Below, in pieces: positions 1-7,594 of a stretch of 33,877 nt of DNA (position 1 is the first letter of the stretch; every line of letters starts with the position of its first letter). The stretch spans positions 1 through 33,877 of the forward strand of contig PLUC01000233.1 in the NCBI GenBank assembly GCA_003165415.1, given 5' to 3'. The DNA comes from Holophagaceae bacterium. GTDB taxonomy: Bacteria; Acidobacteriota; Holophagae; Holophagales; Holophagaceae. The notes under the pieces are model-generated. The model saw only the letters and a list, made by a program, of their open reading frames with translations, made no database searches and was not told the origin of the DNA. The position numbers and the translations under genes are program-made.

Positions 1-81
1 TCGATATCTAACCGAACAGTATTGCTGCTAGCTGTCACAAGCCTCCTGCCGCCCGCGTCTAAAGGGCCATGGAGGCGAATC

Positions 82-991
82 ATGCATTGCTGCGTCCGGT
101 CTTCCGCTCTGGCCGCGGCCTTGCTGGGGATGCTTGTGCTCGTGGACGGGTGCGCGTCCGGCGGGTCCGGTCCCGCCGCCGGCGCCCAGTCCAGCCTGCC
201 GCCGGCCGTGGCCCAGGCGCTCCGGCAAAAGACTGCGGTGAATCCAAAACTGGTGGCGGGGGACAACGGGCTGGGCTTCGCCCTGGCGAACAAGCTGAGC
301 AGCGCCGCGCCCGGGGCCAACCTCATCATCTCGCCGCTGAGCGTCGCCCTGGCCCTGGACATGACCTACGCCGGCGCGGCCGGCGCCACCCAGGAGGCCA
401 TGGCCGGGGCCCTGCGGCTGGGCCCGGTGGCCGAGGTCCCGGAACAGGCCAACGCGGCGCTCCAGGCCAGCCTCCTCTCCGCCGACCCCGGGGCCCGGCT
501 CCAGGTGGCCAATTCCCTTTGGGCCAGGCCGGGCATCCTCAAACCGTCGTTCCTGTCGCTGAACCAGACCTACTACGGCGCCTTCGTGGGCGACCATGGA
601 TCAGCAGAGCTACCAGCAACTGGTCGACAGCATGGGCAGCGCCCTGGTCCGGTTGGCCCTGCCCAAGTTCGCCTGCAGCAGCGAAGCCCAGCTCAAGGCC
701 CCGCTCACCGCCCTGGGCATGGGCCTGGCCTTCGACCCGGAGCGGGCCGACTTCTCCGCCATGGCCACGGTGCCCGAGGCCATTCTCGCCGTGGTGCACA
801 AGGCCCGGATCGCCGTGGATGAGCGGGGCACCCTGGCCGCCGCCGGTTCCGCGGTGGAGGTGGCCCCCACCGCGGTGCCCTCCGGTCCCCAGCCCATGGT
901 GCTGGACCGGCCGTTCCTGGTGGCCATCACCGACCAGACCACGGGCGCGGTGATCTTCCTGGGGCAGGTGATGGACCCTTCGGCCCGCTAG
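82..991 (+). pseudogene. Serpin-family lipoprotein, internally deleted and frameshifted
   Basis: The start at 82 has GGAGGC at 71-76. It opens a lipoprotein signal peptide ending in LVDGC. The first reading frame then gives the serpin N-terminal core (NLIISPLSVALALDMTY, GAAGATQEAM) as far as about SLNQTYYGAF near 585. The second half lies in another frame, from about 587 to 991. It holds the serpin C-terminal core: LPKF, a GMGLAFDPERADFS block, VVHKARIAVDERGT with an AAA hinge, and the closing DRPFLVAITDQTTGAVIFLG. Roughly 130-140 residues expected between the halves (helices E-F and the main sheet-A strands) are missing, so this is a deletion and not a simple base error. The second half has no signal or ribosome site of its own. 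An intact parent would have been an exported, membrane-anchored protease inhibitor. The gene converges on the next gene with one base between their stops. Bases 1-81 hold nothing I recognise. Confidence 0.85.
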
Positions 992-992
992 C

Positions 993-3900
993 TCAGACGA
1001 CGGCCTTGTCCCTGCGCCGGCGCGGGAACTTGAGGTACGGGATTACCGCGTCGTTGGGTGAGGCCCCGGTGCCGTCGTAGGTCACCGACACCACCGGCAC
1101 CCCGGTCACCCGCTCGATGCGGGCGGCCAGCGCCTCGGTGACCAGGCCGGGACAGCAGAAGGCCGGGCTGGCGTGGACGAACAGGGCCAGGTCGGGGTGG
1201 GCCTGGAGCACGTGGAAGACATTCAGGATGTTGTCGAAGGTCTCGCCGGTCTGGTACGGGCTGATGTTGAACTGGGCCAGGAGCGCTTCGGCCTCGGGCA
1301 CCGGGCGCTCCGCGGGCGCGGGGCCGGTGAGCTGGCTGAAGATGTCGTTGTACTTGCGCTCCAGGAACTGGATGGTCTTCAGGATCGAGCCGGACTTGAG
1401 CACGCTGAGGTAGTGGCCTTCCCGGAACCACCGGCGCAGGTAGAGGCCGGCGATGGTCTTGATGTAGTCGTTGTAGGGGGTGGTGATCACTTCGCCGCCG
1501 TTGGCCTCGATGGCGCGCACCAGGTCCTGGTTCAGGACCTCGTTGTCCCGGGCGTACAGGTCGCCGAAGATGGCGACCTTGGGGCGGGGCGTGACCCGGG
1601 TCGGGATCCGCTGGAACCGATCCACCACCTGCTGGGCCACCTCGACTCCGGGCAGGCCCAGCCGGAAGGCCCGCTCGAACTGGATCAGCCCCGCCTCCAG
1701 CGCCTGGTCGGCGGCGCCGGGGACGGTCTCGTAAGGCCGGATCCCGCAGGCCAGGCGCCGGAGCATGCCGCCGAACAGGTGGCAGAAGTAGCCGTTGAGC
1801 GCCGCCCGCAGGGAGATGTCGAGCATGGAGATGTCGCCCAGGTAGACCCGGGCCCGCTCGAAGCCGCGGTGGCTGGCCATCACGCTCTGGATGGCGTGGG
1901 GATACATGCCGATGTGGCAGGCGATGGTGGAGCTGGCCATCCAGAGCAGGGTCTGCTCCGGGTCCAGGTCCCAGCGGCGCACCTGGTCCACATAGGTCTG
2001 GGCGATGATGTTGAGCGGAATGCACTGGCCGGTGTTGCGGGCCAGGGACCGGGAGACGGTGCCGCTGTCCTCGCGCATCAGCCGGGCGTCGACGCCCTGG
2101 TTCACCAGGTTGGCCACCAGCAGCGAGCAGCTCAGGCGGTCCCAGCAGGGGAACAGCAGGGTCTTGCCGGCCAGGCTGTCGGCGAGGGGCGCCAGCACCG
2201 GCGTGGCGGCGGGAACGGCCGCGGGCCGGCCGCGGGCGGCCTTGCGGTGGTTGCGGAAGGCGCGGACCGCAGCCTCGATGCGGGTCTCGTAGCCCACGGC
2301 GGAGGCGTGGTCGTCCAGCTGCAGCACCAGGTAGGGCTTGTGCTGGCGCTGGCAGACCTCCTTGAAGTAGTCGAGGACGCACGCGTCCGGCGCGCAGCGG
2401 AAGGAGGTGACCAGCACCGGGTAGATGCCGGGGGTGGCCGCCGCCACCTGGGCCGCCTCCAGCAGCTTGGCGGCGTAGTGCCAGTGCACGGCCTGCAGCA
2501 GCGGGGCGATGGGCTCCAGGTCCTGCTCCCCGTAGGACAGCATGTCCTGGTAGAAGGTCTTCACCCCCAGCGCCGCGAACAGGTCCGGGATGCCCTGGTT
2601 CAGGGCCGGCGCCAGCACCAGGTAGGGCCGGCCGATGAGCACCACGGCCACGTCGTCGGCCTTGGCCAGCTCGGCGCGGAACAGCTCCTTCAGCTCCCGC
2701 CGCCAGGTGGCCTGCGCCTCCAGTGCCTTGGCGTAGGCGGCGGAGATCTCCGAAAAGCCCAGATCGGGCCCGAGCATCGGCTTGAGCTCCGAAAGCAGGC
2801 TGAGCCGGGTCTGCAGCGTGGTCAGGCCCTGGGTCGCCCGGGGCATGGCGCAGCGCTTGCGCAACTCGCCGTCGTCCAGGCCGGCGATGAGGGTGGTGGC
2901 GTACTGGGAGTAGTAGCAGTACTGGCGGCTCAGGTCGCCGTCCTGCTCGGGGGAGGCCAGGTCCAGCGGCAGGAACAGGAAGTCGGCCCGTTCCGCCAGG
3001 TAGCTGGCCTGGGCGTGCAGGACCGCCATCGGCGCGCAGAATTCGGCCTGGGCGAGCTTCTTGCCGGCGGCGACCAGGTCCTTGCGTCCGGGGGCGATGA
3101 GGGTGCGCACGCCCAGCTCGGCGAAGAACCGCTGCCAGCGGTCGGCGTCCTCGAAGAACTGCAGGCTGGTGAGGATGCCGACGCTGATGTCCCGGCGCGC
3201 GGCCCCGTCCGGCCCGGGCCGGGCCAGGGCGCGCCGGCTGCGCAGCAGGTCGAACCCCGAGGTGTTGCTGGAGACGTAGTGGTCGCCCTCATAGTCGCGG
3301 CCGCACAGGAAGCCATAGGCCGCCTGGGTCCCGGCCACCTCGGCGACGGTGATCCTGCAGCCGTTGGCGCAGAGGGCGCAGGTCTCCTGGCGCAGCGGGA
3401 TGTGGCCGCGGAACAGGCCGAGCCCCCGGAACACCGACGGACCGGCTTCGCCCTCGGCCAGCAGCAGGGCCGCCCCCAGGGCCCCGGTCAGGTGGCAGTA
3501 ACGCGAGACCCGGATCGGCCGGCCGAGCTTCTGGGCGAAGGCCGCCACCAGGGCCCGGTTCTTGGCGGTGGCGCCCTGGAAGCAGATGCGCTGGCCGATG
3601 GCGCCTTCCTGGGCGACCTTGCGCAGGTAGTTCTCCCGCACCGAATGGAGCACCGCCGCCAGGGTCTCGGGCACGGTGTAGCCGCTGGCGATGAGGTGGT
3701 TGATGTCCCGGTGCATGAACACGGTGCAGCGGTCGCTGGCCATGGGCGAGCGCACCGGCGCCACCTTGGCGGCGATGTCGGCCAGGGGGGTCTCCAGCCG
3801 GCGGGCCTGCTCCTCGATGAAGGTGCCGGTGCCGGCGGCGCAGACGGTGTTCATAAACGCCGAGGTCACCATGCCGTCCTTGAGGGTGGTGAACTTGGCG

Positions 3901-5210
3901 TCCTGGCCGCCGATCTCGATGATGGTGTCGGTGTCCGGGTCCAGGGCGCAGGCGGCCCGGGCGTGGGCGGTGATCTCGTCCACCACCAGGTCGGCGCCGA
4001 TGATCGCGGCGATGAACTTGCGTCCGGCGCCGGTGGTGCCGGCCCCGGCGAAGGCCAGCTCGAGCCCCCGCCGGCCGGCCCAGGCCTGGGCGGCCTCGAA
4101 GATGGCCTGGGTGGCGATGAGCGGCCGGCCGCTGGTGCGGGTGTAGAAGCCGGCCAGCACCTCCCGGGACGAATCCAGCAGCACCGCCTTGGTGCTGGTG
4201 GAGCCGATGTCCAGGCCCAGGAACACCCGGAGAGGGCCGGCGGGCGGCTCCCGGTAGAGGTCCACTTCCACCGGGGCCGCGTCCCGCACCACCTCGGGCT
4301 GGAACAGGTCCCGGGCGGAGCCCTGGAAGTCCGGGTAGTCCGGCAGCTCCGTGTCCAGCGGGTCGAAGCTGTAGCTGCGCCCGGGGTCCGGGTCGAGGAT
4401 CAGGTCGCCGGGGGCGGCCAGGTCCAGGGTTTCACCTGGCAGTTCGTCCCGCAGCAGCAGGGCCGCGCCGAGGGCGCCATAGAGGTGGGCCCAGGGGTCC
4501 ACCACCAGCTCGGCGCCGATGAGGTCCTTGAGGTGCCGCACCACCGCGGCGTTCTGGGCGACCCCGCCGGCGAACACGATGGGCGGGCGCACCGCTTCGC
4601 CGGAGAACAGCGCGTCCACCACGGTGGTGGCCAGGCCGCGGCAGAGCCCGTCGCAGATGGCTTCCCGGGAATGGCCCTGCTGCTGGGCATGGGTGACGTC
4701 GGTCTTGGCGAACACGGCGCAGCGGGAGGCGATCCTGGGGGGCGGCTGGGTGGAGCGCTCCGCTTCCGCGCTGAGCGCCGCGCTGCCGAGCAGGCCCAGG
4801 TTCACGGCCTGCTCGTCCAGGAAGCTCCCGGTGCCGGCGGCGCAGGAACTGTTGCCCCGGGCGTCGCGGTACTGGTGGTCCTGGTCGAAGCTGATCAGCC
4901 CGAAGCGCTCGCCGCCGATGGTCAGGATGGCGCCCAGGCCGGGATGGAGGTGCCGGGCGGCGGCGATGGTGGCCAGCCGGTTGTCGAAGGGGGCGCTGCG
5001 GCGGACCCGGGCCGGGGTCGAGGCGGTGGCGGCGACCCAGCCGATGCGCGCCAGATCCACCTCCGCCAGCAGGCCCTGGACGCTCTCGGCGATCCGGCCG
5101 TGGTGGAACGTGTAGCCGCGCCAGAGCACCTGGCGCGCCTGGTCCGTCACCACCATGGCAGTGGCCACGGAGCCGATGTCCACTGCGAGGATGTCCTTGC
5201 CTTTCGGCAT
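993..5210 (-). CDS. 2-hydroxyacyl-CoA dehydratase activase fusion (BcrAD/BadFG ATPases + DUF2229 + HgdB-like)
   Basis: This 1405-residue protein has two ASKHA-type BcrAD/BadFG activase domains in tandem. The first begins ILAVDIGS and has Cys123 (CAAGTG) and Cys164. The second begins FLGLDIGSTSTKAVLLD near residue 330 and has IGGQDAK, Cys457 (CAAGTG) and Cys495. These Cys pairs match the two per subunit that hold the shared 4Fe-4S cluster in HgdC-type activases. A CALCANGC cluster (Cys611, 614, 618) follows, then a DUF2229-like region, then a C-terminal half resembling the dehydratase D component (HgdB). HgdC-type activases use ATP to drive an electron onto a radical dehydratase or reductase. 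The role of these giant fusions is unknown to me. No dehydratase subunit gene lies nearby. The ATG at 5210 has only a weak GGATCGG ribosome site. A long open frame on the opposite strand is a GC-rich shadow. Confidence 0.9.
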   Translation of the reverse strand: MPKGKDILAVDIGSVATAMVVTDQARQVLWRGYTFHHGRIAESVQGLLAEVDLARIGWVAATASTPARVRRSAPFDNRLATIAAARHLHPGLGAILTIGGERFGLISFDQDHQYRDARGNSSCAAGTGSFLDEQAVNLGLLGSAALSAEAERSTQPPPRIASRCAVFAKTDVTHAQQQGHSREAICDGLCRGLATTVVDALFSGEAVRPPIVFAGGVAQNAAVVRHLKDLIGAELVVDPWAHLYGALGAALLLRDELPGETLDLAAPGDLILDPDPGRSYSFDPLDTELPDYPDFQGSARDLFQPEVVRDAAPVEVDLYREPPAGPLRVFLGLDIGSTSTKAVLLDSSREVLAGFYTRTSGRPLIATQAIFEAAQAWAGRRGLELAFAGAGTTGAGRKFIAAIIGADLVVDEITAHARAACALDPDTDTIIEIGGQDAKFTTLKDGMVTSAFMNTVCAAGTGTFIEEQARRLETPLADIAAKVAPVRSPMASDRCTVFMHRDINHLIASGYTVPETLAAVLHSVRENYLRKVAQEGAIGQRICFQGATAKNRALVAAFAQKLGRPIRVSRYCHLTGALGAALLLAEGEAGPSVFRGLGLFRGHIPLRQETCALCANGCRITVAEVAGTQAAYGFLCGRDYEGDHYVSSNTSGFDLLRSRRALARPGPDGAARRDISVGILTSLQFFEDADRWQRFFAELGVRTLIAPGRKDLVAAGKKLAQAEFCAPMAVLHAQASYLAERADFLFLPLDLASPEQDGDLSRQYCYYSQYATTLIAGLDDGELRKRCAMPRATQGLTTLQTRLSLLSELKPMLGPDLGFSEISAAYAKALEAQATWRRELKELFRAELAKADDVAVVLIGRPYLVLAPALNQGIPDLFAALGVKTFYQDMLSYGEQDLEPIAPLLQAVHWHYAAKLLEAAQVAAATPGIYPVLVTSFRCAPDACVLDYFKEVCQRQHKPYLVLQLDDHASAVGYETRIEAAVRAFRNHRKAARGRPAAVPAATPVLAPLADSLAGKTLLFPCWDRLSCSLLVANLVNQGVDARLMREDSGTVSRSLARNTGQCIPLNIIAQTYVDQVRRWDLDPEQTLLWMASSTIACHIGMYPHAIQSVMASHRGFERARVYLGDISMLDISLRAALNGYFCHLFGGMLRRLACGIRPYETVPGAADQALEAGLIQFERAFRLGLPGVEVAQQVVDRFQRIPTRVTPRPKVAIFGDLYARDNEVLNQDLVRAIEANGGEVITTPYNDYIKTIAGLYLRRWFREGHYLSVLKSGSILKTIQFLERKYNDIFSQLTGPAPAERPVPEAEALLAQFNISPYQTGETFDNILNVFHVLQAHPDLALFVHASPAFCCPGLVTEALAARIERVTGVPVVSVTYDGTGASPNDAVIPYLKFPRRRRDKAVV

Positions 5211-5347
5211 GGGTCACCGATCCTGTACGATCACGCATTGGGTGCGAACAACCCCAAGGTGGGTTCCGCCAGCTCCCCCGTCAACTGAAAATAACAATAT
5301 TTTATACGCCTGGTGCCGGGGAGGCGGTTTGTGCGTACACTGCCTGC

Positions 5348-5941
5348 ATGCGCAACGCGATCCTCGTCCTCATGCTGGCGCTTCTGCTGGTCGTCCTGGG
5401 GCTGGCCCTCACCCACAGCACGCTCCTGTTCGGCAGCCGCGGGGGCCCGGACGAGGCGGGCGGCCATGCTGGAACGGAGGCGACCATGCGAATCTCAACC
5501 CCTGATTTCCCCGCCGGGGGCGGCATCCCCCGGACATTCACCGCCGACGGCGGCGATGTCTCGCCGGCCCTGGCGTTCCAGGACGCTCCGGCCGGCACCC
5601 AGGCCTTCGCCCTGATCGTGGACGATCCGGACGCCCCGGTGGGCCTCTGGGTGCACTGGGTGCTCTACGACCTGCCGGGCAGCGCCGGCGGCCTGGCCCA
5701 GAACCAGCCGCGCAGCGCCACCCTGGACAGCGGGGCCCGGCAGGGCAAGAACTCCTGGTCCCGCATGGGCTGGAACGGACCCGATCCGCCGCCCGGGAAG
5801 CCCCACCGGTATTTCTTCAAGCTGTACGCCCTGAGCGGCCCCCTGGGCCTCGAACCCGGAGCCACCGCCCAGAAGGTGGAGGCGGCCATGAAGGGCAAGG
5901 TGCTGGCCGAGGCCAGCCTCATGGGCACCTACGGCCGATAA
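5348..5941 (+). CDS. YbhB/YbcL-family (PEBP, Raf-kinase-inhibitor-like) protein with N-terminal membrane segment
   Basis: The 197-residue product is a phosphatidylethanolamine-binding-protein-like fold of the bacterial YbhB/YbcL type. It shows the ligand-pocket block DDPDAP followed by GLWVHWVLYDLP, and the later HRYFFKLYAL block. Residues 1-29 form a hydrophobic helix (LVLMLALLLVVLGLAL), so the long form should be exported or anchored. The ATG at 5348 has no clear ribosome site. A second in-frame ATG at 5486 has a strong GGAGG at 5476-5480 and would give a cytosolic 151-residue protein close to YbhB in length. I keep the long form because the extension encodes a convincing signal or anchor, but both may be made. 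No substrate can be inferred. It is transcribed away from the activase gene across a 137-bp gap. Confidence 0.88.
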   Translation: MRNAILVLMLALLLVVLGLALTHSTLLFGSRGGPDEAGGHAGTEATMRISTPDFPAGGGIPRTFTADGGDVSPALAFQDAPAGTQAFALIVDDPDAPVGLWVHWVLYDLPGSAGGLAQNQPRSATLDSGARQGKNSWSRMGWNGPDPPPGKPHRYFFKLYALSGPLGLEPGATAQKVEAAMKGKVLAEASLMGTYGR

Positions 5942-5942
5942 C

Positions 5943-6131
5943 CTACCTGGGGTGGGATATGTACTGGTCGATGAGGAATCCGGCCAGGAGCAGCACCAGG
6001 AAGCAGATGCGCTTGCCGTTGCGGATCCATTTCGGGTTGCTGGAGAACCGGCGGTATTTTGCGTCGGGGATCAGGATGATGACGATCGCCAGCACGTCCA
6101 GCGATAGGGATAGATAGACACTGGCCTTCAT
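5943..6131 (-). CDS. Small two-helix membrane protein, unknown function
   Basis: A 62-residue protein with hydrophobic segments at about residues 4-23 (VYLSLSLDVLAIVIILI) and 43-56 (ICFLVLLLAGFLI). They are separated by a basic, polar stretch (KYRRFSSNPKWIRNGKR) that would sit in the cytosol under the positive-inside rule. The start is well supported by AAGGAG five bases before the ATG. It converges on the YbhB-like gene with one base between the stops, and its own start lies about 100 bases from cysK, transcribed the other way. I recognise no family. The ribosome site and the two clean hydrophobic segments are the reasons to believe it is real. Confidence 0.65.
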   Translation of the reverse strand: MKASVYLSLSLDVLAIVIILIPDAKYRRFSSNPKWIRNGKRICFLVLLLAGFLIDQYISHPR

Positions 6132-6178
6132 GCCGCTCCTTGGGATGGAATCAGAATAACTTGGACCGGTTCAAAAAA

Positions 6179-6212
6179 CATTCTTGATCATATTTATAAG
6201 AATGATTATATT
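6179..6212 (+). promoter_or_regulatory. Likely cysK promoter with overlapping inverted repeat
   Basis: In a short AT-rich island, TTGATC (6184-6189) and TATATT (6207-6212) are separated by 17 bases, a good sigma-70-type promoter. A perfect 7-bp inverted repeat, CATTCTT (6179-6185) and AAGAATG (6198-6204) with a 12-bp spacer, straddles the -35 box and is a candidate operator. The predicted transcript would begin near 6219, leaving a leader of only about 13 bases that contains the GAGG ribosome site at 6221-6224. Confidence 0.55.
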
Positions 6213-6231
6213 GGGATCCAGAGGTAACCCC

Positions 6232-7167
6232 ATGCCCAGACCCAATCGAGTCGACCACGCTTACGAACTCATCGGCTTCACCCCCGTGGTGCGGCTCAAC
6301 CGGATCGTTCCGGAAGGGGCTGCCACCGTCTACGTGAAGCTGGAAAGCGCCAATCCCGGCGGCAGCGTCAAGGACCGCATCGCCCTCAGCATCATCGAGG
6401 ACGCGGAGGCCACCGGCAAGCTCAAGCCCGGCCAGGTGATCCTGGAGGCCACCAGCGGCAACACCGGCATCGGCCTGGCCTTCGTGGCCGCGGCCAAGGG
6501 CTACGCCATGGCCCTGGTCATGCCCGACACCATGACCCTGGAGCGCCGGTCCCTGCTCAAGGCCTACGGCGCCGAGCTGATCCTGACCCCAGGCTCGAGC
6601 GGGATGAAGGGGGCGGTGGAGAAGGCCGAGGAACTGGCCCGAGCCGATTCTAAATACTTTCTGGCCCGGCAGTTCGACAACCCGGCCAACCCCGAGATCC
6701 ATCGCCGCACCACCGCCCTGGAGGTGCTGGAGCAGGTGCCGGAGCTGGACGCCTTCGTGGCCGGCATCGGCACCGGCGGCACCATCACCGGCGTGGGCGA
6801 GGTCCTGGCGCAGAAGAAGCCCGGCACCCTGGTGGTGGCCGTGGAGCCGGAAACCTCGCCCCTGCTCACCAAGGGCGTCGCCGGCCCCAACAAGATCCAG
6901 GGCATCGGCGCCAACTTCATCCCGTCCGTGCTCAACCGCGAAGCCTACACCCGGGTGGAGGACGTCTCCTACGAGGACGCCGTGGCCGTGGCCCGGCTCC
7001 TGACCCGCAAGGAGGGCCTGTTCTCCGGCATCTCCACCGGCGCCATCGTCCACGCCGCCATCAAGGTGGCGGTGGAGCTGGGCAAGGGCAAGACCGTGGT
7101 GGCGGTGCTGTGCGACACCGGCGAGCGCTACCTGAGCCACCCCCTCTACGCCGAGATCGACGCGTAG
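6232..7167 (+). CDS. cysK: Cysteine synthase A (O-acetylserine sulfhydrylase)
   Basis: The 311-residue product is a fold-type II PLP enzyme that makes L-cysteine from O-acetylserine and sulfide in the cytosol. Visible motifs are GGSVKDR with the PLP lysine at Lys47, the TSGNTGIGLA substrate loop, and the GTGGTITG phosphate-binding glycine loop. The C-terminal region (KEGLFSGISTGA) is also typical. The length fits CysK. I chose the ATG at 6232 because GAGG lies seven bases upstream and homology begins at once; an in-frame ATG upstream at 6184 falls inside the promoter. It stands alone, not in a sulfate-assimilation cluster. Its stop codon abuts the left arm of the 7168-7594 inverted-repeat element. 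A cystathionine beta-synthase-like activity cannot be excluded from sequence alone. Confidence 0.93.
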   Translation: MPRPNRVDHAYELIGFTPVVRLNRIVPEGAATVYVKLESANPGGSVKDRIALSIIEDAEATGKLKPGQVILEATSGNTGIGLAFVAAAKGYAMALVMPDTMTLERRSLLKAYGAELILTPGSSGMKGAVEKAEELARADSKYFLARQFDNPANPEIHRRTTALEVLEQVPELDAFVAGIGTGGTITGVGEVLAQKKPGTLVVAVEPETSPLLTKGVAGPNKIQGIGANFIPSVLNREAYTRVEDVSYEDAVAVARLLTRKEGLFSGISTGAIVHAAIKVAVELGKGKTVVAVLCDTGERYLSHPLYAEIDA

Positions 7168-7320
7168 CACACCTGCGGCGTCCGTTGTCCCGCCCATCGC
7201 GCCTTCTCGTTTCGCTCGGGTCCCATAGCGGTGCGCCGACCCATCGGTGCGTGAATCTCTTGAAGTGTCCTCGCTTCGCTGCGGGCGCTGCAAGAGTTCA
7301 CGCAGACCTTCCCCGCCTGG
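7168..7320 (+). repeat. Structured intergenic element, left copy (sense to cysK)
   Basis: The element starts right after the cysK stop. Bases 7181-7254 match the reverse complement of 7508-7581 at 73 of 74 positions; the one mismatch is A7196. An imperfect hairpin follows: GCGTGAA (7249-7255), bulged T7256, CTCTTG (7257-7262), pairing with CAAGAG (7291-7296) and TTCACGC (7297-7303). A last conserved block, CCTTCCCCGCCTGG, spans 7307-7320. The 113 bases between the arms (7321-7433) are not repeated and hold no gene I can support. Short open frames in the arms are by-products of the repeat. Confidence 0.85.
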
Positions 7321-7433
7321 TTTATTGGATACGTCACCAGTCATTGGAAGACGATTCGCGGCAACCATTCCGGGACGCGGGGCCTATAGGATCAGGCCAG
7401 CGCCAACTCTGCCATTGAACCGCAACCTGGAAT

Positions 7434-7594
7434 CCAGGCGGGGAAGGCCAGCGTGAGACCTTGGATCGCCCGCAGGCGGCACAGCCGCCGAGGACGGTCC
7501 AAGGATCTCACGCACCGATGGGTCGGCGCACCGCTATGGGACCCGAGCGAAACGAGAAGGCGCGACGGGCGGGACAACGGATGCCCCAGTGGGC
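7434..7594 (-). repeat. Structured intergenic element, right copy (sense to the alcohol dehydrogenase gene)
   Basis: The second copy reads on the minus strand, beginning next to the stop codon of the alcohol dehydrogenase gene. Beyond the 74-base core (7508-7581) it has its own hairpin: GCGTGAGA (7451-7458) and CCTTGGA (7459-7465) pair with TCCAAGG (7498-7504) and TCTCACGC (7506-7513), leaving A7505 bulged. That bulge sits where the left copy has its own. An extra apical hairpin, GGCGGC-ACA-GCCGCC, lies at 7476-7490. CCAGGCGGGGAAGG at 7434-7447 mirrors the inner end of the left copy. Neither copy has a T-run, so neither is a standard intrinsic terminator. Confidence 0.85.

Noticed and set aside
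1173-5288. A 1371-codon open frame on the plus strand opposite the activase fusion
   Set aside because: It is a product of high GC codon bias on the minus strand: low-complexity Gly/Val/His/Gln content, no family motifs and no ribosome site. The minus-strand protein has clear domains and catalytic Cys.
5296-5310. A promoter at TATTTTATAC for the YbhB-like gene
   Set aside because: The -10-like sequence is good, but no acceptable -35 lies 16-18 bases upstream, so it is not listed as a feature.
6198-6212. A Fur iron box upstream of cysK
   Set aside because: Only a half-site-like ATGATTAT is present; the 19-bp palindrome is not.
7110-7577. Short proteins such as SRPSRLLVSLGSHSGAPTHRC read from both arms of the 7.2-7.6 kb repeat
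   Set aside because: The same peptide appears twice because the DNA is repeated. The frames run into neighbouring genes and have no ribosome sites.
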